NCBI RefSeq assembly: GCF_965655635.1
Contig: NZ_CBFHHE010000006.1
Span: 1-64,000, forward strand
Reading direction: 5' to 3'
Source of the DNA: Nereida sp965655635
Lineage (GTDB): Bacteria > Pseudomonadota > Alphaproteobacteria > Rhodobacterales > Rhodobacteraceae
DNA length: 64,000 nt
The position numbers and the translations under genes were made by a program. Positions 7,999-15,561 of the stretch are shown piece by piece. Under the pieces are notes generated by a model that ran no database searches, was not told the DNA's origin, and worked only from the letters and a program-made list of their open reading frames with translations. The stretch's first letter is position 1. Every line of letters begins with the position of its first letter.

Positions 7999-9885
7999 TT
8001 AACTGGCAGACCGAATGGCTCGCAAAACTTCGGCCCCACCTATGGCGAGTGCACGTCTGGATGGCGCACAGAGATAGAGCGGTTTCCACGAGGGGCCAAA
8101 ACATGATTTGAATTGCCGCAGGCCTTGGTTTTTTAAAGGTCTCAGGATGCGGTGCAGCCATGTTTGCTCGGCCTTAGGAGGGGGCGCTGAGGCAAGTGAA
8201 ACTGCATAAACGCCGCTTTCATGGGCGTTGCGCAGTGCTTGGGTGATCATTGCATGGGCCGTACCGGTTGGTGCGTTTGGATGTGCCCGAAGAAGGTCTA
8301 GGGTCCAGTGACGGCTTTTGCCGCTATTTGGGTCAATATCACCGGCGTGAAAGCTGATGAATCCGACAAGTTTATCATTGTGATGGGCCAGAAACACGAT
8401 CTGTTCGGCCATCCATTCGGTGCAAAAGGTCCCCATAGAAAAGCCGTATTCACGGGCATTTTGGGCGACCCACGCTGCGTTGAGAGCCTCCATTTGCTCG
8501 GCTGGCAGGGCGGAATTGACTTTGGTAATGACCACGTTTTCTTGGGTGGCGGACTTCAGCTTGCGGCGCAATTGACGGAAATTGGAACCAGCCGTGTTGA
8601 ACGGGGTACGGGTGTCCACAACCGCATCATCGGACATATGCAGGACTTGCCAGCCATTGTTGCGTGCCCGCTGCGCGGTCTGCGCGTTACATTTGTAGAT
8701 TACTGCGTGGTGGCCTGTTTGCAGCGCCGCTTTTCGCAGCGCCTCAAAGTCGATGGGCCGTGCTGGACCTGACAGGGGATCAAACAGAGCGACCAACGCG
8801 GATGTAAGACGGCGCACCAGCCATTTGGGGCGGTGGTTCGCTGTTGTATAAACGGCTTCGCTTTCAGGGTGGCGCATTAACAGGCTTTCGCTGCGTTTCG
8901 CAGCATGGGCCGCGTGCAAGGCGTCGTTGTTTGGACGTTTGGCGTAAAAGCTGTTGGTGGGCGCAAAGCCCTTAATAATTCCGAACAGCACTGCGGCGAT
9001 TGTGGCTGGGGTTGCGTAATAGACCACGCGGAATGCTATAAGACTGACCATGATTTCTGGCGCATTGGCTGTTGCAAAAGCGGCCAAAATCGTAAGATCA
9101 AACGGCCCCAAACCCGATGGGGTGTTTGACAAAAGTGCCGCGCCAAGTGCGGCCATATAGAGCGGGTAAAGGTGCCAAAGCCCAATCGTAACGCTGTCTG
9201 GCAAAAACACCCACAAAGCGACCGCGGCCGCTAGTGTGTCAACGGCTGCGCAGATCATCAACCATGCCCAGTCACGGTTTTGGGGCACGGCTAAATCTGA
9301 TAGCTTATCGGTTAACCGCGCTGGAATAACGTCCATCCGCCAAAGCGCCCAAGCGCCGGCCATAACGGCAATGGCGCCTAATCCTGCCACCAAAACATAT
9401 GCGTTATGCGCAAAAATAGCAGAGGCAATCGCAGTAAGAATGCCCCACATCATAATGAAGCTAAGTGCGACGCATGCCGTAAGCATGCCCGTTGTGCGCA
9501 CAGTCATTGGCGCTACGGCTTGCCAACGTATAAACGCACCGATGAACGCGCTGGCGCCCAAGGCTTGACCAAGTGCAACGGCCATGAACCCGCTTCGCCG
9601 CGCAAGTTGCCGGCTGGTGCCCGTGCGTAAAACACGGTGCCAGACCGCATCATAGCCCGCCACCGCGGACAGACTTAAAGCCGTCAAAGCGTACGCAATA
9701 ATCCATTTGAGCAGGCCGATTTCCGAGAAGGCTCGCGTAAGTTCATCCCACGTGGGAAGGCCCGCAGATTGACTGATCCACCAAATACAAAGCCCCGTAA
9801 CCCCGAGCGGCGCAATTCGGCGGGCAATGGCTTGCAGCCGCCAGCGTTGCGGCGCTGGTTGGGTGTTGGGCAGGGTCGTGCTCAC
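7999..9885 (-). CDS. MprF-like membrane protein with C-terminal aminoacyl-lipid synthase domain
   Basis: About 628 residues. The N-terminal half carries roughly seven to nine hydrophobic segments resembling the flippase part of MprF. The C-terminal half (from about residue 330) resembles the DUF2156 domain of lysyl-phosphatidylglycerol synthases, with LRRKLKSA, FISFHAGDIDPNSG and HWTLDLLR stretches. Family members transfer an amino acid from aminoacyl-tRNA to a lipid head group and flip the product. The protein is shorter than typical full-length MprF (about 840 residues). Start: GTG 9885 lies six bases after GGAGAA; a TTG at 9897 would overlap that site. The amino acid and lipid acceptor are unknown. 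Confidence 0.85.
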   Translation of the reverse strand: MSTTLPNTQPAPQRWRLQAIARRIAPLGVTGLCIWWISQSAGLPTWDELTRAFSEIGLLKWIIAYALTALSLSAVAGYDAVWHRVLRTGTSRQLARRSGFMAVALGQALGASAFIGAFIRWQAVAPMTVRTTGMLTACVALSFIMMWGILTAIASAIFAHNAYVLVAGLGAIAVMAGAWALWRMDVIPARLTDKLSDLAVPQNRDWAWLMICAAVDTLAAAVALWVFLPDSVTIGLWHLYPLYMAALGAALLSNTPSGLGPFDLTILAAFATANAPEIMVSLIAFRVVYYATPATIAAVLFGIIKGFAPTNSFYAKRPNNDALHAAHAAKRSESLLMRHPESEAVYTTANHRPKWLVRRLTSALVALFDPLSGPARPIDFEALRKAALQTGHHAVIYKCNAQTAQRARNNGWQVLHMSDDAVVDTRTPFNTAGSNFRQLRRKLKSATQENVVITKVNSALPAEQMEALNAAWVAQNAREYGFSMGTFCTEWMAEQIVFLAHHNDKLVGFISFHAGDIDPNSGKSRHWTLDLLRAHPNAPTGTAHAMITQALRNAHESGVYAVSLASAPPPKAEQTWLHRILRPLKNQGLRQFKSCFGPSWKPLYLCAPSRRALAIGGAEVLRAIRSAS

Positions 9886-10142
9886 ATATTTCTCCAAAGT
9901 ATTTTGGCCACAGGCGTAACCGGTGTCGGCTGCATCCGGCCGACCTTAGGGCGTCTTGTCTAAACAACATGATAAAGACTTCAATCGCCCAGAAGATAAA
10001 ATGCCTCAAATTGTCCCGTTTGCCATTTGGCCATGTTTCGTGGTGCTTGCGAGGACGCAGCAGTTGGCGTATGAGGAGCGCAAATATCGGGGTATGGGCG
10101 ATGATGTCCCAAAAGACCCGATCGGAACGGAGACCCCGCACG

Positions 10143-10904
10143 ATGGCGCGTCGCAAACTGATCTACGAAGGCAAAGCCAAAATTCTTTATGAAGGCCCCG
10201 AGCCGGGCACATTTGTGCAGTACTTCAAAGATGACGCAACTGCGTTCAACGCCGAGAAAAAAGACGTGATTGAAGGGAAGGGTGTGTTGAATAACCGCCT
10301 ATCCGAATACTTCATGGTAGGCCTTGCCAGCGTCGGTGTGCCCACCCACTTTTTGAAACGCCTTAATATGCGCGAACAGCTCATTCGACAATGCGAGATT
10401 ATCCCGCTTGAAGTGATTGTGCGCAACCGTGCTGCGGGATCGATTTGCAAGCGCCTCGGTCTGGAAGAGGGGGCAACACTGCCGCGCCCGATTATTGAGT
10501 TTTGCTACAAAGACGACTCGCTTGGTGACCCGCTTGTGGCTGAAGAGCACATCATCGCCTTTGGCTGGGCGAGCCAGCAGGACTTGGACGATATGGTTGC
10601 TTTGGCATTGCGCGTGAACGACTTTATGTCAGGTCTGATGCACGGCGTTGGTATCACGCTTGTGGACTTCAAGATCGAGATTGGCCGCGTTTGGGATAAT
10701 GAATTCCAACGTCTTGTAGTCGCTGATGAGATCAGTCCTGACAGCTGTCGTCTGTGGGACCAAAAGACAGGTCAAAAACTCGACAAAGACGTTTTCCGTC
10801 GTGACCTTGGTAACTTGGCTGATGCCTATACCGAAGTGGCCCGTCGCCTTGGTGTGTTGCCGGCAAATGTAAGCCCTGCATCAAAGCCAACATTGGTTAA
10901 CTGA
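10143..10904 (+). CDS. purC: SAICAR synthetase
   Basis: Joins aspartate to CAIR with ATP, a late step of IMP synthesis. The 253-residue protein begins with the family signature RRKLIYEGKAKILYEGP, followed by FKDDATAFNA, a central EVIVRNRAAGS, LVDFKIEIGR and the DEISPDSCRLWD block. The frame is open upstream to 9969, but the ATG used here gives the standard start and has GGAG ten bases before it. It heads the purC-purS-purQ group. The 245 bases upstream contain no other convincing gene. Confidence 0.97.
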   Translation: MARRKLIYEGKAKILYEGPEPGTFVQYFKDDATAFNAEKKDVIEGKGVLNNRLSEYFMVGLASVGVPTHFLKRLNMREQLIRQCEIIPLEVIVRNRAAGSICKRLGLEEGATLPRPIIEFCYKDDSLGDPLVAEEHIIAFGWASQQDLDDMVALALRVNDFMSGLMHGVGITLVDFKIEIGRVWDNEFQRLVVADEISPDSCRLWDQKTGQKLDKDVFRRDLGNLADAYTEVARRLGVLPANVSPASKPTLVN

Positions 10905-10918
10905 TCTGCTATTCAAGC

Positions 10919-10936
10919 GGGGCCCTTGGTGGCCCT
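10919..10936 (+). other. Short GC hairpin between purC and purS
   Basis: GGGCC (10920-10924) and GGCCC (10931-10935) flank a six-base loop. There is no T-run, so it is not a normal terminator. It may limit read-through or protect the purC mRNA end. Confidence 0.4.
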
Positions 10937-10979
10937 GTCAAACTCAAGAACCTGATTTACAAGAAAAGAGACCTCGAAA

Positions 10980-11210
10980 ATGAAAGCACGTGTTCATGTT
11001 ATGTTGAAGAACGGCGTTCTTGACCCACAGGGTGAGGCCGTAAAGCATGCGCTTGGAGCGATTGGTTTTGCGGGTGTTGACGGTGTGCGTCAGGGTAAAG
11101 TGATTGAGCTGGATCTGGCGGATGGTACAGACGAGGCAACTATCGGCCAGATGTGTGAAAAGCTGTTGGCGAACACGGTTATCGAATCCTACACCATCGA
11201 GGTTCTGTAA
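10980..11210 (+). CDS. purS: FGAM synthase subunit PurS
   Basis: A 76-residue subunit that bridges PurQ and PurL in the three-part formylglycinamidine ribonucleotide synthase. It opens with KARVHVMLKNGVLDPQGEAV, followed by ALGAIGFAGVDGVRQGKVIEL, both classic PurS segments. It is immediately followed by purQ (three bases between stop and start), so the subunits are made together. PurL is not in the window. Confidence 0.96.
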   Translation: MKARVHVMLKNGVLDPQGEAVKHALGAIGFAGVDGVRQGKVIELDLADGTDEATIGQMCEKLLANTVIESYTIEVL

Positions 11211-11213
11211 GTT

Positions 11214-11882
11214 ATGCGGGCGGCTGTCATTGTTTTCCCCGGGTCCAACTGTGACCGCGACATGAAAGTCGCGCTTGAGCAGGCGGGCGCCGATGTTCAC
11301 ATGGTTTGGCACAAAGACGCCGATCTGCCCAAAGGGGTTGATCTGGTTGCTGTGCCGGGCGGTTTCTCGTTTGGTGACTATTTGCGGTGCGGTGCAATCG
11401 CGGCGCAGTCACCCATTTGCCAAGCTGTGGTGCGCCACGCCGAGGTCGGTGGTTACGTTTTGGGCGTGTGCAACGGTTTTCAGGTGCTTACTGAAACGGG
11501 TCTGCTGCCGGGCGCGTTGATGCGTAACTCGGGCCTTAAGTTCGTATCGAAAACCATTGATTTAACAGTGGAAACTGAAAATTCAGTATTCACAAGCGGC
11601 TACCGTTTGGGTGATACATTGCGCATCCCAGTGGCTCATCATGACGGCAACTATGTGGCGGATGCATCGCTTGCAGCGCGTCTGGTTGATGAAGATCGCG
11701 TCGCGTTTCGCTACAGTGCGCCTCTGAATGGCAGTGTTGATAACATCGCGGGCGTTCTGTCTGAAAATCGCCGTGTTTTGGGCATGATGCCGCATCCTGA
11801 GCGGGCCATTGATGCATTGCATGGCGGTACAGACGGGCAGGCGATGTTCCGTGCGTTGGTTGAGGCCACAGTCGCTGCATGA
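11214..11882 (+). CDS. purQ: FGAM synthase glutaminase subunit PurQ
   Basis: Class I glutamine amidotransferase of 222 residues that supplies ammonia to PurL for FGAR to FGAM conversion. The start AAVIVFPGSNCDRD, the oxyanion segment VPGGFSFGDYLRCGA, the nucleophile Cys in GVCNGFQVL and the catalytic His-x-Glu in MPHPERA are all present. Its ATG lies three bases after the purS stop, with a GAGG inside the end of purS acting as ribosome binding site. Confidence 0.97.
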   Translation: MRAAVIVFPGSNCDRDMKVALEQAGADVHMVWHKDADLPKGVDLVAVPGGFSFGDYLRCGAIAAQSPICQAVVRHAEVGGYVLGVCNGFQVLTETGLLPGALMRNSGLKFVSKTIDLTVETENSVFTSGYRLGDTLRIPVAHHDGNYVADASLAARLVDEDRVAFRYSAPLNGSVDNIAGVLSENRRVLGMMPHPERAIDALHGGTDGQAMFRALVEATVAA

Positions 11883-11917
11883 CTTGGCAGGGCCCGTGGC
11901 TTTGGTAAGTTACGGTC

Positions 11918-13717
11918 ATGGTGAGTACTCCGACCTCTGAAATCAGACCGCAGCGCGGTATTGCGGCTGCCCGGGCGGCGGCTGCGGCCGGCTCTGTAGG
12001 GTGGCGTGTGCGGCTGTTGCTGTTGGCACTTTTTGTTTTTGCGGGCGCTACGATCTGGTTTACAAATGTTACGCTGACACAACGGTTTACCGAAACCACG
12101 CGCAACCGCGCGGAACTTCGGCTGGCGCTTTATTCTGCCAATATTCTGTCAGAACTGCAGCGCAATTCGATCGTGCCACAGCTTTTGGCGCGCGATCCCA
12201 CGCTTATTTCGGCGCTGAATTCTGCGGATTATACGCAAACAACGCAGCGACTGTTGTCGTTCGTGGATGAAATCGGTGCGGCGTCGCTCAGCCTTTTGGA
12301 CCGTGAAGGCCGCACTGTTGCGACGACAGAACGGGTCAAACTTGGCTCAAATCACCGATCCGAGCCGTATTTTGTGGATGCCCTGCGGTCAACGGAAACA
12401 GTCTTTACCGTTACGCCCCAAGACGGTGTTGGGTTTGAGTTTCGCTACACCCGCAGTGTGACTGTCGGAAATGAGCGGCTTGGGGTGATCTCGGTTGAGG
12501 TTGATCTCAGTAAATTTGAACGTTCATGGGCTGGCATTTTTGACGCGGTATTTTTGGCAGACAGCACGGGGCAGGTCATTTTGTCGACTGAGCCGCGGTG
12601 GCGGGGTAAATCTGAGCAATCGGCGCTTGAACTTGTGCCTGCAACTTCTGCGATCGAACGGGCCATTGAAGGGACCAGCCAGTGGGGGCCTGCATCACGG
12701 GCATTATTAAGTGGGCAGGGTGTTATGCGCCAAGAGGCGCGCATTCCGTTTCGCGGTTGGCGCTTGATCAGCTTTACGGGCTACACTTCTGTCCGTGAAC
12801 AAGTGAACGGCGTCTTGGCCCTTGAGATTATGGGATTCGCCATGCTGCTAGCGCTGGCGTTCTATTTGTTGAACCGCCGCTCTGTGGCTCAGGCCCGGGG
12901 GTTTCAGCAAGAATCGGCTGAACTGCGGAGCTTGAACACACGACTTCAGCAAGAGATCGCAGAGCGTCAGCGCGTGCAAGCTGACCTAAAAAGTGCAGAG
13001 CAGACCTTGGCCCAGTCCTCAAAATTGGCGGCTTTGGGTGAGATGTCTGCCGCCGTGAGCCACGAGTTGAACCAGCCGTTGGCTGCCATGAAAACATATC
13101 TGGCAGGTGCCAAGCTATTGCTTGAACGTAAACGCGCCGAGGAGGCGATTGTCAGTTTTCGGCGTATCGATGACTTGATCGAACGGATGGGCGCGATCAC
13201 GCGCCAGCTGAAATCCTATGCCCGCAAAGCAGGGGACAGTCTTGCGCCCGTTGATATGCGCGACGCGGTAACGTCTGCTTTGGCGATCATGGAGCCACAA
13301 CTTAAAGCACGCAAAATTCGTATCACGAAGACATTGCCCCAGTCGCCCGCCATTGTGCTTGGGGATCGGCTGCGCCTTGAGCAAGTCATCATCAACCTGC
13401 TTCGTAACGCGTTTGATGCAACAAACGCGTCTGACACGGCGGCCGTGGATATTCTGCTTACATCGGGGGAACAGGTACTTTTGGCTGTGCGTGATAACGG
13501 TCAGGGGATTGAAAACCTCGATGATGTTTTTGAGCCGTTTTACACCACAAAACAGCCGGGCGATGGTGTTGGTTTGGGACTAGCGATTAGTTCGGGGATT
13601 GTCACAGACCTTGGCGGGCGGCTGACCGCGCGGAATGCCGCCAATGGGGGGGCTGTTTTCGAGGTGGTCCTTCCCATTTACCGCACAGAGGGCGAAAAAG
13701 AGAACGCCGCCGAGTAG
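11918..13717 (+). CDS. dctB: DctB-like sensor histidine kinase
   Basis: A 599-residue membrane kinase. One membrane segment lies near residues 29-48 and another near 295-317, enclosing a periplasmic Cache/PAS-type sensor of about 245 residues, as in DctB. A coiled-coil linker (QESAELRSLNTRLQQEIAERQ) leads to the HisKA box AAVSHELNQPLAAMKTYL, then N (NLLRNAFDAT), G1 (RDNGQGI), F (FEPFYTTK) and G2 (GVGLGLAISSGI). The partner regulator starts 30 bases downstream. C4-dicarboxylate sensing is inferred from family likeness; no dct transporter genes are in the window, so the real signal may differ. Confidence 0.9.
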   Translation: MVSTPTSEIRPQRGIAAARAAAAAGSVGWRVRLLLLALFVFAGATIWFTNVTLTQRFTETTRNRAELRLALYSANILSELQRNSIVPQLLARDPTLISALNSADYTQTTQRLLSFVDEIGAASLSLLDREGRTVATTERVKLGSNHRSEPYFVDALRSTETVFTVTPQDGVGFEFRYTRSVTVGNERLGVISVEVDLSKFERSWAGIFDAVFLADSTGQVILSTEPRWRGKSEQSALELVPATSAIERAIEGTSQWGPASRALLSGQGVMRQEARIPFRGWRLISFTGYTSVREQVNGVLALEIMGFAMLLALAFYLLNRRSVAQARGFQQESAELRSLNTRLQQEIAERQRVQADLKSAEQTLAQSSKLAALGEMSAAVSHELNQPLAAMKTYLAGAKLLLERKRAEEAIVSFRRIDDLIERMGAITRQLKSYARKAGDSLAPVDMRDAVTSALAIMEPQLKARKIRITKTLPQSPAIVLGDRLRLEQVIINLLRNAFDATNASDTAAVDILLTSGEQVLLAVRDNGQGIENLDDVFEPFYTTKQPGDGVGLGLAISSGIVTDLGGRLTARNAANGGAVFEVVLPIYRTEGEKENAAE

Positions 13718-13747
13718 GGCGCGCGTCAGACCCAATAAGGATGCCCC

Positions 13748-15079
13748 ATGGCTAAGCCGATGAAGATCGCGATTGTTGATGATGAAAAGGACATGCGTCA
13801 GTCCATAAGCCAATGGTTGGCATTATCGGGATATGAAACTGAAACATTCGCCAGTGCAGAAGACGCGTTGAAAGGCATTGCGCCTGATTATCCCGGTATT
13901 GTGGTCAGCGACATTCGGATGCCCGGCATGGACGGTATGCAGTTTCTTAAGCGCTTGATGGGCACCGATAGTGCGCTTCCTGTCATCATGATCACGGGCC
14001 ACGGGGATGTGCCCATGGCCGTTGAGGCGATGCGGGTAGGGGCGTTTGATTTCCTTGAAAAGCCGTTCAATCCTGAAACGATGTCCGACTTAGCCAAGCG
14101 CGCTGCGCGGGCGCGGCGCTTAACGCTTGATAACCGCGCATTGCGTCGCGAGCTGTCTGACGGTGGCGCGCTGATGAAAAAGTTGATCGGTGCATCGCCG
14201 GTGATGGCGCGGCTGAAAGAAGATATTTTAGATCTGGGCCAGGCGGACGGTCATGTGCTGATCGACGGTGAAACGGGTACTGGTAAAACGCTTGTGGCCC
14301 ATGCGCTTCATGCGGTTGGTGCGCGCGCGTCGAAAAAGTTTGTGTTGGTCAGCTGCGGCGGTGTTGATGAAGATGCGTTGATGAAGCGCCTTTTTGATGC
14401 CTCCGAGGACGGCCGTATTTGCGCGGTTGAAGAGGCCCGCGGTGGCACGCTGGTGCTTGAGGATATTGAGGCCCTTAGTGATGCGGCACAGGCCCGTTTG
14501 TTGAGTGTTATCAACGAGCAAGGCACACCCGCGGAGACACGGATCGTAGCCATTTGTAATCTTCAAGAGCAGGGGCGAACTGTCGAGGACGCTCTGAGGC
14601 CAGATTTGTTTTACAGGCTCACCGCTTTGCGTATTACCGTTCCACCACTGCGTAAACGTGGTGAAGACATCCTGACGCTATTCACGCGTTTGGCGGAAGA
14701 ATATGCTGATGAATACGGCTGTGACGCGCCCAAAGTCAGCGCGCAAGAGGCCGCACAATTGCTGCAAGCCCCATGGCCCGGGAACGTACGTCAGTTGATC
14801 AACGTGGCTGAACGCGCAGTGCTGCAAAATCGGCGTGAAAACAGTAGCATTACGTCACTTCTGATGAGCGATGCCGAGGAAATGGCGCCAGTGATGACCA
14901 TCGAAGGAAAGCCGCTTAAGGAATACGTAGAGGCGTTTGAGCGTATGTTGATCGACAACACCATGCGCCGCCATAAGGGGAGCATCGTGTCCGTAATGGA
15001 TGAGTTGTGTCTGCCGCGCCGAACTTTGAATGAAAAAATGGCCAAATACGGACTGCAAAGGTCTGAATATTTGGGCTGA
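13748..15079 (+). CDS. dctD: DctD/NtrC-type response regulator lacking the GAFTGA loop
   Basis: A 443-residue regulator: receiver domain with Asp55 in VVSDIRMPGMDG and KPF motif, AAA+ domain with Walker A GETGTGKT, Walker B-like GGTLVLEDI and arginine-finger segment LRPDLFYRL, and a Fis-type helix-turn-helix at the end (SVMDELCLPRRTLNEK). The L1 loop that carries GAFTGA in sigma-54 activators is missing: the sequence runs MKRLFDASEDGRICAVEEA straight to GGTLVLEDI. GAFTGA contacts sigma-54, so classical sigma-54 activation is doubtful. NtrC of Rhodobacter capsulatus is a known GAFTGA-less relative that works with the housekeeping sigma factor. Cotranscribed with the DctB-like kinase. Confidence 0.9.
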   Translation: MAKPMKIAIVDDEKDMRQSISQWLALSGYETETFASAEDALKGIAPDYPGIVVSDIRMPGMDGMQFLKRLMGTDSALPVIMITGHGDVPMAVEAMRVGAFDFLEKPFNPETMSDLAKRAARARRLTLDNRALRRELSDGGALMKKLIGASPVMARLKEDILDLGQADGHVLIDGETGTGKTLVAHALHAVGARASKKFVLVSCGGVDEDALMKRLFDASEDGRICAVEEARGGTLVLEDIEALSDAAQARLLSVINEQGTPAETRIVAICNLQEQGRTVEDALRPDLFYRLTALRITVPPLRKRGEDILTLFTRLAEEYADEYGCDAPKVSAQEAAQLLQAPWPGNVRQLINVAERAVLQNRRENSSITSLLMSDAEEMAPVMTIEGKPLKEYVEAFERMLIDNTMRRHKGSIVSVMDELCLPRRTLNEKMAKYGLQRSEYLG

Positions 15080-15561
15080 CACCTAAACTGCAGGGCGGTG
15101 CGTCGGTTTAGCATTGTAATTATGGCGCTTCATACCTACTATTAAGATACGCAGGCCAAAGCAGACAGCTCGGGTGCTGCGATATGAGTTTCGCTGTCTG
15201 ACTTGTCCCTGAGAAATCTCGCGACCAACCTGACAGACTGATTGCGGGTCATTGATCCACTAGAACGCACGCGATTGCCGCCAAAAGCAGCGCCGCGTGA
15301 GATAATTGGCACCGCGTTCCCTGCGATTTGTGGCGACGTTACGTGTCGGAGAAGAAACGCGATGACGCGCGCCAGAGACGGGCAAAAAGGCCGAGCACAG
15401 CAGTTGACAGACCATTACGGTTTGCCTGTTCGTGCATCTGCTCTCCCGCTTGATCGGCCGCGTTTCGCCATAGATAGACACCCAACCCCTTCCACTTCAT
15501 CTCGCCTCAGGTCTCCGCCTGACAGGCGCGATCGGCGTTTGGGACGGTGCGAACGGATAAA
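15080..15561 (+). promoter_or_regulatory. Long leader region of the RNase E gene
   Basis: About 480 bases without a credible gene. It holds an imperfect hairpin at 15083-15111 (CTAAAC/GTTTAG) just after the dctD stop, a perfect 8-base inverted repeat CAGACAGC/GCTGTCTG at 15162-15169 and 15193-15200, and a tight CGCCT-GAC-AGGCG hairpin at 15516-15528 close to the rne start. A TTGACA occurs at 15402-15407 but has no good -10 at the expected distance. RNase E commonly autoregulates through its own leader, so this region is a good candidate for such control. Confidence 0.45.

Noticed and set aside
9956..10192. 78-codon frame upstream of purC that could be a small gene
   Set aside because: It starts with TTG without a binding site, overlaps the purC start in another frame and shows no family likeness.
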